Assembly: GCA_949317995.1 (NCBI GenBank)
Contig: OX439039.1
Span: forward strand, 19,583,282 to 19,647,281
From: Acholoe squamosa
Lineage: Eukaryota > Annelida > Polychaeta > Phyllodocida > Polynoidae
Length of the DNA stretch: 64,000 bases
Direction of reading: 5' to 3'
Under the pieces are notes generated by a model. The model was given only the letters and a program-made list of their open reading frames with translations, was not told where the DNA came from and searched no databases. A program made the position numbers and the translations under genes. Below, piece after piece: positions 8,563-20,500 of this stretch (its first letter is position 1; each line of letters opens with the position of its first letter).

Positions 8563-9389
8563 CGAAATGAAGGAATGGTGTGAATCATACCCCCTGTCCA
8601 CAATTCATCTGAATTACAATAGAAATCCGCTAAAGTATAATACCAAGTATGCCATTCAGTTTGTGTGGACATGACGCTTCTTAGTAGAGCGTTCTGGTTA
8701 TTTTTAAAATGAAACTCTCTACAGAGCACACGATCTAAGCACATTTGACAGAAGGTGTTGAATATTCTCTCAGAGTTATGAAAACACATATCCCCTAAGT
8801 CTGAGTTTCTCTCGAGAAGAAATATTAAAGCGTTAGTAGATTCTAACATATACCGCCTTTTGATGAGAGGACACGTTTTCTGATTGTGAAATTGATATAG
8901 TCCTTTGGATCTGTCTGCGAAGATATCGGTCCCTCTCCAGAAAACATCTTTGAAACACTCTTTCAATGAATCGCATGTCTGATTAGAAATGAGTCCTTTA
9001 TGAACATTTTGTTTCAGCAATGGTGCTTTAAAGAATAGCACATCTGTTGCATTGATTATTTACCATGTGTAAAACGGTTCGCAAGTGCACATATTTTCCT
9101 TTAACAATATACGAGTAGGCAAGGTAGTACCTTGAACGTTAGAGGTTCCAGCCAGAAGAGTTATATCCATGGGCGATGGGGGGGTGGTGGTGGTGATAAC
9201 ATGCGATCTTGCACAGCATCTATCTCCGGTGAGGTTACCCACCTCAACGTCTTTAGCTAGAGCTGCGATGTCTATGGGTTTAGGTGTGAGCAGCAGCAGT
9301 AGCAGCAGCAGCATCCAACCATCCATATGGATCGAAATAAAATTTGTTGTTAGCGTCACCTGTGTCCACCATTTTTTGGCGCCAAACAC
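8511..9389 (-). pseudogene. Unrecognised minus-strand gene remnant at the Polinton left end
   Basis: Minus-strand open stretches here read away from the capsid block and finish inside the left terminal repeat. The upstream part has a poly-Leu hydrophobic segment near its start (GWMLLLLLLLL, encoded by a CAG/CTG run) that resembles a signal peptide or membrane anchor. The downstream part is Cys-, Phe- and Arg-rich. Polymerase or integrase genes would be expected on this side of a full Polinton, but no polymerase or DDE integrase motif can be seen. It may be a Polinton accessory gene. Broken. Confidence 0.3.
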
Positions 9390-10033
9390 ACTGCTGCTGC
9401 TGCGTACCCCACACCTTGGCTAGTGAGTGATCCAATTAAAACACTTTGACTTCTCTGTTACAAGATTATATTTCCCCCCTACTGTTAACCACCCACTGTA
9501 GTTTTTGTATACAGACTTTGAGCGTCTTAATCTCCTAACGATCCATCATCCCCTTATACATGTAAGTCGCATTAAGGTAATTATCACAGTTGTTACACTT
9601 GTTTATCCCACCTGATACCCTTATTCCAAAAGCATTTTTTTCCCCTTAATATGGGGTGAAAGGATCTAGGTGAAAACGGGATTAGATCATTCTCTCAACT
9701 TTATAAAGAGCCCTGATTTTTCTTGGAAGGGCAAAACATCTGCTGTCTCCTTTTGACACCACCACCGCTTCTACCACTGCTGCTTCTACCACTGCTGCTG
9801 CTGCTGCTGCCACCACCACCACCACCATCGCTGTAGATACCTCGTCGCCTGTTTACCACCTACACTCTAGGAGGAAATTCGAGCTGAGTCTATTACTTAC
9901 TCTCTTTATTATTATCTTTTTTTGAGATTTTATTTTATTTTCACTCTTTTTTTGAAATATTCCACTTGAGATGGAGCGGGATTTTAAAAGAATGATTAGG
10001 GAAACACCATCTATTTTCTTATCTCAACGTAGA

Positions 10034-10148
10034 GATCAGAATTTAGTAGCAGCGCCAGTATCAGCAGCAGCAGTAGTACCAAAAGTAATCGTAGTGATAG
10101 AAATAGCGAGAGCAGAAGAAGAAGAAGTAGCACCACCAGGGAAAGGAA

Positions 10149-10187
<39 letters not shown>

Positions 10188-10330
10188 AAGTAGTAGTAGT
10201 AGAAGAAGTAGCGGCTCTTCTTCGGCAGCAGCAGCAGCAGCAGCAGTAGCAGCAGCAGCAGCTGCAGTAGAAGCAGTAGAAGCAGCAGCAGTTGCAGCAG
10301 CAAAAGCAGTAGAAACAGTAGTAAAAAAAG
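10034..10330 (+). repeat. Trinucleotide-repeat tract (AGT/AGC/AGA) in the Polinton
   Basis: Nearly 300 bases of imperfect AGT, AGC and AGA repeats, longest around 10150-10260. Every frame stays open through such tracts, so the open frames on both strands here are not evidence of genes. It lies upstream of the ATPase remnant and may be an expanded low-complexity segment of a Polinton protein or its spacer. A shorter GGT/GCT tract is at 11850-11905. Confidence 0.7.
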
Positions 10331-10871
10331 AAAAAATAGCGGTATGGCCGAAAGCTGTCTTTAAAGGAGAGAATTTTGTCCATTACTGTTTGATAACCAT
10401 CCTCAGTACACCCACTCGTTTGGCATTTCATGAAAATAAAGGGTGTTCAAATATGGTGAGAATAAGCGCTATGAAAAGATTCGACGAGGCCATTGGTTAT
10501 TTGGGGGTAACCGCCGCTCCCACTTGGTGGTTGCGCATGGTGGCCGAAGTGAACACGATCTGGAATCGTTTCGAAGTCGTCACCTGTTATCCGGCCTATT
10601 ACAATTGAAGAAGAAGGGGACGTACTACTTTAAAGATTACATTCCAGTTTGTATTTGTTACCACTGTGCTGTTACCCCTGATACCTTTTTGGATACAAGC
10701 TTTGCCCAAATAGTTAAAGAAAAAAGGCAAAGCGACAAGCTTTGACCAAAGAGGAAAAGAAGATTGCCCCCCTTCATTTATTTATTTATTCATTTTTTAT
10801 TTATTTATTTTTTTAATAAATAATTTTATCAGACTCGCTATTACGGCGAGTGGCAGCCCCTCTTTGAAAAA

Positions 10872-11380
10872 ATGCAAAAAGACTACAGAGTGGAATTCAG
10901 AGAAGGCCTTCCCAGCAAAGAAGACATAGCGGGAAAAGAGGAAGAAGAAGAAGAATCGACCACCCCTCGACCACACACTCTACTGATATTGGAAGATCTG
11001 ATGAACAGTTCCAATCAGCAAGTGGTAGCCGACATCTTCACCAAATATTCCCATCACCGGAACATGACTGTCATATATATCACTCAGAACCTATTCCAGA
11101 AATCACCCGAATTTCGAACTATGAGTCTGAACGCTCACTACATCATTTTTAAGAACCTTCACGACATGGGACAAATAGGCGTTCTGTCTTGTCAGGTGTT
11201 TCCCTCCAAGGCGTCGGCCCTCTCCAGTATATTTACCCATGAACTCAAGCGTCCTCACTTATACCTGCTTTTGGACTTCAAGTAGACAACACCGGATGAC
11301 CTGAGAATACACTCCTCCCTGACGACCATAGACGATCAGATCGTGTTCGTTCTGCTGGACAAAAAGAGAAAGAGAAAGTA
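10872..11380 (+). pseudogene. Polinton genome-packaging ATPase (FtsK/HerA, A32-like) remnant
   Basis: The C-terminal half of the ATPase is clear: LLILEDLMNSS matches the Walker B strand with acidic residues, VIYITQNLF matches the sensor strand with its polar residue, and the following SLNAHYIIFKNLHD segment is the usual conserved stretch of Polinton and A32-like packaging ATPases. In the family this motor pumps DNA into the capsid. The N-terminal region that should hold Walker A, upstream to about 10440, is poorly preserved. It is the first gene of the morphogenesis block. Broken. Confidence 0.7.
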
Positions 11381-11720
11381 GTGGCTACTCATCGACTCAG
11401 AAGACATTAAGGCACCCTTAAACACTGGGCAAAGTGTTCGCCGGAGGATTGTGAGCATTTAATAGGCTCTGGAAGCGATGATTTGATCGCGACGTTGAAC
11501 AAAATCTGTCAGAATTTACTGGAGGGAAACATTCCGCTCACCGAGAACCAACTGGAAAGTCTTTGAGAATCTGCTGACGTGTTGAGGACGGTGAGCAAAA
11601 AAGCTACCACCATCAAAAGAAAGAGAAACGTCTTGGTTCAAAAAGGCGGTTTCCTCATTCTGGCTCTGATAGGCATGGCCTTACCCCTTATAAAAAGCGT
11701 TCTCCATATATAGAGCTCCT
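11381..11720 (+). pseudogene. Small basic core-like protein remnant of the Polinton
   Basis: The stretch contains HCAKCSPEDC-like Cys/His residues, then a segment with LLEGNIPLTENQLESL, and ends with a basic patch (KRKRNVLVQKGGF) leading into a hydrophobic C-terminus (LILALIGMALPLI). The KR-rich plus QKGGFL ending is characteristic of a small conserved Polinton and adintovirus protein encoded next to the ATPase, likely DNA- or capsid-associated. Function not established. Broken. Confidence 0.5.
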
Positions 11721-11966
11721 CATTCGACACCTCACCACCACAGCTGTCTCATTGACGGACCCCGAGGAGCAACACTACAAGCACTTGGCTCTCATAGATC
11801 CTAAGTCGCTCTCAAAATTACAAGGACCACCTGATGTCCCAACAGCTGGTGGTGGTGGTGGTGGTGCTGCTGCTGCTACTTCTGGTGGTGGTGGTGCTGC
11901 TGTTGCTGATGAGCGTGAAAACAAGACCCCTCCTTTTTCGCCACCGCTGAATCCCCACCCTCCAAT

Positions 11967-12506
11967 ATGGCTTATTACTACAGACAGGCAGAACCAGGTC
12001 TTCATCCCAATGCCGCATTACACCAGGTGCTACTGTTTATCTACAGGGACTTGGATCTAGTGTTGAACGACCCCACTTTGAAATCGCACGAAAAAATGCT
12101 GAAATACAAGAGGTTGTTGAATAGGTTACAATTCTTTCTCGCAAATCCCAACAACCACATGATTCCTACATCCGCTTTCTTACCACCACCGACCCCCCGA
12201 GCTTCCCTCCTTGAGGTGTTGCTCGAACAAGTTCTACAGTGGAAACGCAACGCCACCACCAAGTTGTTGAAGAGACTGCAAAAATCCGACTTGGTCAAGT
12301 GGAACGACGACGGTTCGGTGAGCGAGATGATGGGTCAAAAAACGGATCCCGCCAGTCGAATTAGCATAGTGGACTTACTGAACGATGCCAGCAGGTTGAG
12401 GAAGACAGCGTCGAGACCCGAGGGGTACACGCCATTCAAGCTCGTGCTGAGCATGGAAGATCCCACCGGTTCCTTGATCGGAAACCAAGTCTATAAAACA
12501 GAATAA
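11967..12506 (+). pseudogene. Conserved Polinton protein of unknown role
   Basis: About 179 residues, beginning MAYYYRQAEPGLHPNAALHQ. It contains a helical leucine-rich part (KYKRLLNRLQFFL), a Pro-rich linker with TPRASLLE, and a C-terminal part with SRISIVDLLNDASR. It lies between the ATPase and the minor capsid genes, where Polintons carry a conserved gene of unknown function. It is the best preserved frame of this copy. I do not know its role; a scaffold or capsid accessory is the obvious guess. Part of a broken element. Confidence 0.45.
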
Positions 12507-12529
12507 CTGCCGGCAGAGGGAGGAAACGA

Positions 12530-13097
12530 ACGAGTTCCAATGAGGAAGAGGAAGACGCCGACGCCGACTACTACTACTATGAGCACGCCACTCCCCTCGT
12601 CGGCATCACCACCTCCCGTCGTAAGGAGGACGACTACAATGACGACGACGTTTACAAAAGTTCAGTTCATCGAGCGCTTGAACCTGCTCCTGACAGATAC
12701 TTGAGAAGGTCAGAACTTTCTGAAAAATTTGAAGGCCGTCTTCTCCTACGACTCGCTGACGAGACGCATCACCATCAAAGTGCCCCGGCACACTGGCGTG
12801 CCTGTCACCGAACATCTGGCGCACATTCTAGGCTTCGGGGTGAAGACTCATTTCGTGACGACGACCACCGGCGTCTACATCATGGACGTGTACTCTGTGT
12901 ACGTATACACCAACGCCATTCAACACAGACAAGTTGGCAAAATGCACGTCCCTCTGTTATGCTGGGTTGCAGTCGACAGAAGCGGATGGCGGAAAGGGGG
13001 AATGCAAGCTATCAGTTTTCCACATTTAGATTATTTTCCCTTGAAGTCCAAAAGGTTGGACGAGGTCGGCATCTACTTAAGAGAAAGAACCGGCTGA
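12530..13097 (+). pseudogene. Minor capsid (penton-like) protein remnant of the Polinton
   Basis: The recognisable part reads KAVFSYDSLTRRITIKVPRH, then a HLAHILGF segment, a VYIMDVYSVYVYTNAIQHRQVG strand-rich stretch and KMHVPLLCWV. Alternating strands of this kind and the place just before the pVI-like gene and the major capsid gene fit the single-jelly-roll minor capsid (penton) protein of Polintons. It would sit at the capsid vertices. Assignment is by position and general pattern. Broken. Confidence 0.45.
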
Positions 13098-13109
13098 TCC
13101 ATACCATTC

Positions 13110-13564
13110 ATGAGAGGAGAGGTGACGGTGACACTTCATCCATCGAGTGTTAAAGGTGCAATCATGATACGTAAACAAGCGCCATACTTTTCATCGAAGG
13201 GCACCACCGGACAAGGATACAGCGATTACTACAACGCTCAGTTCGGTAAAGGAATCAACGTGTACACGGTTTCGGTGGCGCCCTCTTTGGACTCATGCGC
13301 TCGGCCACACCCCTTTTGAAGACGGTGGGGAAAACTCTTTTCCGTGCTGGTGTGGGTGTGGCCAAGGATATGATGGAGGGAGGTACTTTCAAGAACAGCG
13401 TGAAACACAGAGGAGAAGGTGTTCTGAAGAGTCTGGCGCATAAAGTGATCTCTCTGGGGAAAAAAACGACGCCCAAGAAAGCGGGGGGCAAAAATCAGAG
13501 GCGAGGTCCTCAAACGGAAAGCAGTTCTTGCAAGAGACGGCAGGGGGACATTTTCGATCGCTAG
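13110..13564 (+). pseudogene. pVI-like minor virion protein remnant of the Polinton
   Basis: An N-terminal part with YNAQFGKGINVYTV is followed by the usual amphipathic and basic C-terminal part: PLLKTVGKTLFRAGVGVAKD, then FKNSVKHRGEGVLKSLAHKV and a KKTTPKKAGGKNQRR tail. This layout (Gly/Ala-rich helix, then basic tail) is shared by Polinton and adintovirus proteins compared with adenovirus pVI, which disrupts membranes and links capsid to core. It lies directly upstream of the major capsid gene. Broken. Confidence 0.55.
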
Positions 13565-13636
13565 GGAGGTGGCCTATAAATAAAAGGACTAGAGGTCACC
13601 GGCATCAGTCTACCACCGACGTGAAGAGGGAGCACA

Positions 13637-14904
13637 ATGGCTTACGTACACGAAAACAGCAGCAAGTGCGCACTCTCTGAGCTACTATCCTAAAGTCAAC
13701 CTTTGTCGGGCTAGAAACGAAAAACTCTTTGGGAGACGGGAGAAACATCAATTTCACCATCAGTAAGTCCCAAGAGTACACGGACCTGAACCTTCATCTG
13801 GAATGCGAGGTGCTGAAACCGAACGGCAATGCACTGGACAACACCGACGTGATGGCTCTGGTGAACAACTTGGCTCACTCGCTCTTCAAGGATGTCTAAG
13901 TCATCATCGGGGACTTCAAAGTGTCTGGTAACACCGAGACCTACCCCTACAGAGCTTACCTGGAAGGTTTACTCAACCACGACAGAGGCGTCAAGGAGAA
14001 CATCATGAACGTCCAAGGTTGGCACCAAGACAGGGCTGGTCACTTTGAGGCCTTGAACAACGACAACCCAGGGTTCAAGGATTGCCAGAAACACTTCTCC
14101 AATGGTTGCTTTACGCTGATATTGAGACTCCACTTTGACCTAGCTCATCCACCAAAGTTCATAGCTGGAGAGACGGAAATCAACCTCACTCTGAAACAAG
14201 CTGCCCCTGGTTTCTATCTGATGAGCGCGGGCACCACCGCATACAAACTCAAGATCCACAAAGCTAGGCTCTACGTGCGTCGAGAGGTCATAGCTGATTC
14301 TGTGGTGGAAATGCACGAAAAGGCAGTGATAGAATAGGGTCCCTTCGACTGCCCAGTGAACAGAGTGGAGGTTACGACCTACACCATCCCTGCGGGCAAC
14401 ATAGATCACACCTACACACACTCCAACACAGGTCTACTACCCAAGTCTATGCTGATTTGTTTCCTAGACCACAACGCCTTCAACGGAAATTACGCCAAGA
14501 ACCCGTTTGAACTGAAACATTGCAACGTCAACTCGCTTCAAGTGATAGTGAACGACCAGAAGGTGCCGAACGACGCCTATGTGCTCGACTTTACCAAAAG
14601 GGAAGTGGTGAGGGAGTACCTAGCACTACACACAGAAACGGGGATGTACGAGGTTTCATGCTCCTGCAACATTTCCTACGACGATTTCCTGAATGGTTAC
14701 ACCCTGTTCCCCCTGGATTTAACTCCGGACAGTTCGCACGACGGGTGTAGAGTGAACCTTATAAAGGCGGGTCAGCTGAGGGTGGAGCTCAGTTTTGGTG
14801 CGGCGCTGACAGAGACCAAAACGGTACTACTCTACTTGGTGTACGACAACTTCGTCGAGCTGACTAGAGATCGACATCCCATCACAGACTACCACATGAA
14901 CTGA
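13637..14904 (+). pseudogene. Polinton major capsid protein (double jelly-roll) remnant
   Basis: The start MAYVHENSSKCALSEL and the following strand-rich region are those of Polinton capsid proteins. The middle contains YPYRAYLEGLLNH and GCFTLILRLHFDL; the C-terminal half has NPFELKHCNVNSLQVIVN, VVREYLALH and NGYTLFPLDLTPD, all typical of the second jelly roll. The total of about 420 codons is close to the family length. In the family, trimers build an icosahedral capsid. It is directly followed by the protease gene. The copy is broken in more than one place. Confidence 0.75.
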
Positions 14905-14921
14905 AGACATGAAGAAAGTGC

Positions 14922-15374
14922 ATGAACACACTTGAAATAGACAAGGTGTTGAAGGATAACATTCACACAAAACACCATTTCCTAGGTGTTTTCTCTTGTG
15001 ACACTATCCCCGAGCACCCTATCAAGAACACTTGTTTTGTGAGTAACACAGATCCTCAGCATTTACCAGGTCAACATTGGGTGGCGTTTTGCGTGTTGAG
15101 GACAGGAGAGGTGTACTTCTTTGATTCATTCGGCTTACCTCCACTGAGCGCAGAGTTATTAGCTTTCCTGAAGCGTTCTGCTTCGTTCAAGTGGCAAAAA
15201 AAACATGTTCAACTCCAAGACACTAGTGCTGACACCTGTGGCCCTCATTACGTACATTTCCTGATTGAAGCATGTCGAACAAGAAACCCCAAGAAATACG
15301 TCATGCAGATGAGCAAAAACCCAAAACTGAGTGACTGGTCGGTGAGTCAGAGGCTGGCAATGATGATGATGTGA
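14922..15374 (+). pseudogene. Polinton maturation protease (adenain-like cysteine protease)
   Basis: About 150 residues with the adenain order of active-site regions: GQHWVAFCV (His), YFFDSFGLPP (Asp region) and a DTSADTCGPHYVHFL segment with the Gln/Asp-to-Cys spacing of the oxyanion hole and nucleophile. The start HHFLGVFSCDTIP matches the N-terminal strand of Polinton proteases. In the family it cleaves capsid precursors during virion maturation. This is the best preserved part of this copy, but it belongs to a broken element. It lies 17 bases after the capsid gene. Confidence 0.7.
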
Positions 15375-15559
15375 AGAATTCGGAAAAAGAGGAAACGGGA
15401 TGCTGCAAGCGTCTACAATTCATGCAGACAAAGATCCTATATCTGGCCAAAAAAGTGTTGGATTTATCCAAACTAGTGCAATGTATGATGGAGAGAGTCA
15501 GTGACTGTGACACTGGCCAAATGAGACTTTGCGGTTTGTTCGGACGAAAGAATAAATGA
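15371..15559 (+). pseudogene. Short open frame after the protease, Polinton right end
   Basis: About 62 codons overlapping the end of the protease. Lys- and Leu-rich with four Cys (ETGCCKRLQF, KLVQCMMERV). Unknown function. It may be a small accessory gene or chance; it lies before the A/T-rich end region that precedes the right terminal repeat. Confidence 0.25.
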
Positions 15560-15799
15560 TTGATTAAAATGATTCATGAAAATAAAAAATAAAATGAAAA
15601 AATGATTTATTTTGTTGTGTTTTATTTCATTCATAACTTATTTAAAAAAACAAACTAGTTGAGTTATCATTATCATCACACACAAAGAATTCAGGAGTAA
15701 CTCATTTGCATAATTAGCCCCACCCCTTTGTTTACAAACAAGGGGACACATGGCTACACCACATGTTGTTGTTTACAAACAAAGGGTCACGTGACCGCA

Positions 15800-15963
15800 C
15801 TAATCCCCTAATTAGGTCACATTACCATGGTTACAAGAATGCTGGCCTCTGATTGGCTGAAAGGTGGTCGCTAATTCCCTAAGTAGGTCACGTTACCATG
15901 GCAACGGGTCACATGACCAAATGGAGGCCTCTGATTGGCTGCTTCCCGAGTGAGTAATATCCT
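15800..15963. repeat. Right terminal inverted repeat of the Polinton
   Basis: Inverted match to 8403-8562 through ggaggcctctgattggctgc and cgttaccatggcaac. It also shows the doubled internal layout with two GATTGG (CCAAT box on the other strand) and two gttaccatgg segments. It ends near gtgagtaatat. Arms differ at scattered positions, consistent with age. Confidence 0.7.
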
Positions 15964-16207
15964 GTAGTTAACTATAGTCCCGTTCCGATATATACTATAC
16001 TACTCCCCCCCTATTCCCTTCAATAACCATGGGCCTTAGGATGTGATAATTTTCATTAACATTGATAATTTTTTTAACATGTCATCAGAAACATAAAGAT
16101 AACATCTCTGATGTGGTCACGTGCTCATTTTTTCAGGCGGGCGCATCAAGATCTTTTTGGCCCTCTCCCCCAGAAAGGGTCAGAAATGCCCCCCCCCCTT
16201 TCTTCAA
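15964..16207. other. Spacer right of the Polinton
   Basis: No gene. A C-rich run (cccccccc) lies near 16190. Nothing else recognised. Confidence 0.4.
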
Positions 16208-16429
16208 CCCAGCAAATTGTCGTCATCTGTCGCCATGATTGGTCATCAATGGTGATTCCTTTTTGAGTGATAACTCATTCCGTCATCTTTCGCCAATGTG
16301 TGTTAGACTCACGTGGCATAGCAATTGCTATTCCTGGTGATCTTGTGCTATAACGACATTGTGTTCCATCTACCGACATGTGTGAGCCACTTCACACAGG
16401 TTGACGAGGACTCACGACAGTTTGCTGGG
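16208..16429. mobile_element. Short MITE with TIR CCCAGCAAATTGTCGT
   Basis: A 222-bp unit whose ends are inverted copies of CCCAGCAAATTGTCGT (right end with one change), flanked by AA on both sides. The inner arms (ctgtcgccatgattggtca and the gttgacgagga side) match the ends of the much longer element at 53667-56557, so this is the short form of that family. Confidence 0.75.
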
Positions 16430-17501
16430 AATAGTCATGTGCAGGCTATTTCATCAGGAATAGGTGAAATCTGTTTATCCCTCTCCCCAAGAAGGTCTGA
16501 ACTGTTTTGCCCCCTCCAGAACCAACCCCCCCCCCCCCAACCCCTGTTGTTAAAGATGACTACTCCCTCAAGTAGTCCTAAAGAATAAAAGGACCTATAA
16601 AAGGACCTAAAATTTCAGACCCGGCCCTGTGAGAGGGGGGATGAGAAATTCCATCGCCCCATCGTGAAATTTCACCTCTCCCCCATTGTTCACAAATGAA
16701 GAAGAGAAAATAAAGGAAAAAAACTTATATGCCATCTTAGATATCATACTAAACATTACAAATTTCATAGAATCATATTCCGGGTACCAAAACTGGGGCA
16801 GATTGGGACACCTGGTGTAACTGTGACTCAACAATGGAGAACACCTACGCCGTCCTCTACAGTGCGAGGCGAGTGTCGGTGTAGAGAACACTACTCCACA
16901 GGGGATTTTTAATTCCCTATTTGACCACTAGGGGGCACCCGGGGGGGGGGCAAAATAACTCTAAATTGATTATAAAGATACATTAAGCTAATTTCTGATG
17001 TAGAATTCAATGGTCTCATTTAAAACGGTATATTTTGGGTAGAAATGTCCCATATTTGGAAGGGAAAATCAACATTTTTCATGAAACAACAAACTACGGG
17101 GAATATCTAAGCCAATGACGTCTCATTTTAAAGATCTTGAGATGGACTTTGATAATGAGTATCCCTGCAGAGGGGTGTTTTTGCTTGCCTGGTCACATTT
17201 AATTGTGAAAGTGCTATCCATGGACACGAATTTGTGTTTCTCGCGTTCCTATCGTCTGGTAGAGTTTTTATCCGCATGGATTACTCAAATAAGTTGGATA
17301 AATATTTATGAGTGGCACTGAAGAAACTTGAGTCCCAAGCCTTATGGATGCATTCATGCTCATTATGCACAAGCATATTATGTCTGTTTTCTAAACTGAC
17401 AGAGACAATTCTTTTATTATCATTAAACAACCTTAGGCAGATATACAAATGATTCTGGAAAAGGAGAAATAAATCTTAACTAACATTATCCTAAATCCAT
17501 C
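16430..17501. other. Repeat-like intergenic stretch downstream of the lipase gene
   Basis: No gene recognised. It holds C-runs near 16530, a G-run near 16945 after ccactagggggcacc, and a stretch at about 17000-17100 (gtatattttgggtagaaatg and around) that resembles 58760-58870, where ccaccagggggcacc also precedes it. This points to a shared repeat family. The last 170 bases are A/T-rich and form the 3' flank of the minus-strand lipase. Confidence 0.4.
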
Positions 17502-20500
17502 TTATTCTATGATGGAGTTAGCTTGGTTAATGTACCTTACAACCCGCTGCAAAAGGCGCAGACCACAGACTGATTTCAAGTTACCCGTGGCTAGGTTAAA
17601 TGCACCATGCCAACAAATGTCATCATGGTAATGATCAGTCTTCACTCCAGAATTAGTAAGGCGATTTGAATACAATAATCCATCATCACGTATTGTATCA
17701 TACCCCATAGTAGTCACCAATGCAGGTGGCAAACCCTCTAGACTTCTGGCCATTAGTGGGAAGTTGTAAGGGGTCGTGATGATAGCCTCCATCTGAGCAG
17801 CAAGCTCTTCATCTACAACATGGTCTTTACATGTGTAACTTGCATGGTGCTCAATGCCAAGATTCTCCGTGTTCATGATTCTTTCATATTTTGCTCTTGT
17901 GGCTTTGGTGACATGACGATTAAGTGCTACTTGTTGCCAATGTTTTGAATCCAAGCCCAAGTATAGGAGAGCTGAGTATGCAATGACATGAGGTTTGAGC
18001 AATGGCATATTGTACACTGCATTTTCAGCATAGGACGGGAGATTCATATCAAGCAACTGAAAGAAAGAAAACACAATGGTTGATATACTAAGGTGCCCTT
18101 CATGAACCTCAACATTTAGATCAGGCTTAATTAATATCATGTTAGTTTTTGTATACTTAAGTTTGCAATTCATGAGTGACTATGTGTTTTGAACTCATTC
18201 ACCATTATAGAGTTAATCTCAACATTTCTAAGTGTGCACAAAAGTGGACTGAACACATAATGGTTTCCCTCTCTAAGAATCAGGCTCTTGTCCTTTTCTG
18301 GGAGAACCATTTATGTATGTATGTAAAAGGTGGTTGGGATAGAAGGCAAAATTTAAGTTAAATGGTTTTAATTTTGAATGATGATAAAAGGTAAGGTCCT
18401 TTACAAATCATATACCTGTGTCCAGGGGTAGATGAGGACCTGGTATGTGAACTGGGGTTTTCCTCCCATGTCCCTGTACTTCTGTGCCAATACAGCTGCC
18501 ATGTTACCTCCTGCACTGTCTCCTGCCACACCGATCCTACCTGCATCAACTCCCCAGTCCTTAGCATGGGCAAAGAGGTAACTGCAAGGAATGTTTCAGT
18601 AGAACTTCTTCACTTTTCGAGCAGTTTGTATCATTATCAAGACTTTGTATTGTGGTAGTTACTCAATATCAGATACCCATTAGCAATGCAGCACATTGTG
18701 AAAGTCTCCTAGGATTTAATCAACCTTTAGGAGTCAATATACTAAATGTATGTGTGAGTCACATTTAACCCGTCAACACTACATGAATTCAATAGATAAT
18801 CAAGACAGGAGAATATCAATGAAACATTTAAATGGCCAGAGCAACCTGTATTTTACCCACCAACATTGGACAACTTGGAGTAAATCAAATCTATTCGTAA
18901 TTTATATTTTGAATTACCTTAAATTAAGTTCTTTGGATGGTAGTATCAGAAGCAATGAAGTAAACTGTTGCTTTCTTCAGATGCCAGCTGGTAGGTACCC
19001 AAATGTGTATCAGGAGCTAGATTTGGTCAGGTGGAATACCCACCTAATCATTCCAGTGGAGAATAACAATACCAATATATGACCATTTACCTAGAAGCAG
19101 ATAAGCAGTCTTGCAGAGCTGCAGGACTTGGGTGTTCTGGTGCCAGACGGTAGTCTATAGACATTGCAACCACACCTGTGTCTCTCACAATCTGTGCCAC
19201 TGGACCATCATATGCAGCAGCACTCCCCATCACATAACCACCACCTGTTGGACACAAAGGTGATAAAAGCAGGCAAATAAATTAATTAAGATGAACACTC
19301 CACAAAATGCCTTAAGGTAGAATCCCACATTGAGATCTATCCCTCAAAAGATTCTGCACTTTGGGAACTCTTGCAGAATCAGAGCCTTACTTATAGTTCA
19401 AATTACAAGAGTTGTAGCACACTATTGCACTTTCCAAATCCCACTCTTGTGGTCAGGGTGACCGCTCAGCCTTGCATTATAAATCCAATGAGACAAGTTA
19501 GCTGTTTCAAATCACTATCTGATATTGAAAATGAAAGCTGAAGTAAATGTAAAGTAAGTCTAAATTTTATGTATGATTTATGAAGACAGAATCGCAGAAT
19601 ATGGAAAGTATCATAGTGCATATTGAATCTAAATTTCTGAACTTTGCAACAGAACCTGGCAAATTACAGAAACTCAAAGTAAAACCCACCATGGACATAG
19701 ACAATGCCTGGTCCCAGTGCGGTGCCAGACTTTCTAACAGTCTGGTAAATTCGGACTGGTACACCATTAAAAGTGGTAGCTGTGATTTTGATGTCATTTC
19801 CCACTGGCTCCTTGGTAAATGAAAATAGCATCTGTATCATGTTGCGCCGAAACACAACAAGTTCCTGCCATCCTAATGCATGGGATATCTGTTGAAAGAA
19901 GTTTAAATAGAAGAGACCCTATATAATATCATTAATGCATCCAGGAGGGTCTTGCCAAAAGAAAACGAGGATGTATGTCTGTAAATGTTTTCAGAGAGTG
20001 CTGAGGAAAACCTGTATGGTCCAACTCGTTTCCATTGTATTGACAAAGAAAGTACAGCAGAATCAATGGAAAACTCTTTTTGAGATGTAAGAAAACGTGC
20101 ACGTTTCATCTAAACATTTATCCAAACAATCTTTTAGCAACACAAAAACATGCACGTTTTCCTTTTGGGTTCATGTTTGTTTTTTGGCAAGACCCTCCTG
20201 ATCGACTAAGTGGCTGATCCATCTTAGATGCTCAGCATTAGTTTTTAATTAATCTCTTAGTAAGACATAATATTATTATCAAATCACCAAATAGTCGTTC
20301 CCGAAAGGTCTGTTTCTATTAGCCAATTAATCAATAACCATGCCAGTGCACTTTCATCAAACCACTGTTGTGGAATGGAATTTTGTATGGATAATCAGAG
20401 AACATGTCTAAATCGTTGGATAGACCTGTTCTGAGCCTAACTGCACAGTCTCAAGATGATAATACAAACCCATCTGTTATGCAATGACTTGGAACAATAA

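Larger units (their letters stand above)
8403..15963. mobile_element. Broken, shortened Polinton (Maverick) with both terminal inverted repeats
   Basis: The 7.6 kb unit is bounded by related inverted ends (8403-8562 and 15800-15963, tip atattactca). It holds the Polinton morphogenesis block in the usual order on the plus strand: packaging ATPase, small core protein, minor capsid proteins, major capsid protein, adenain-like protease. Full Polintons are about 15-20 kb and also carry protein-primed DNA polymerase B and a retrovirus-type integrase; neither is seen and there is no space for them. The copy is broken, with at least half a dozen breaks across its genes, so it is an old fossil. No 6-bp target duplication was clear. 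Several genes have expanded trinucleotide runs. Confidence 0.8.

Noticed and set aside
9971-10431. Overlapping open frames rich in Val, Gln, Ser or Thr on both strands
   Set aside because: Artefacts of the AGT/AGC trinucleotide tract in the Polinton.
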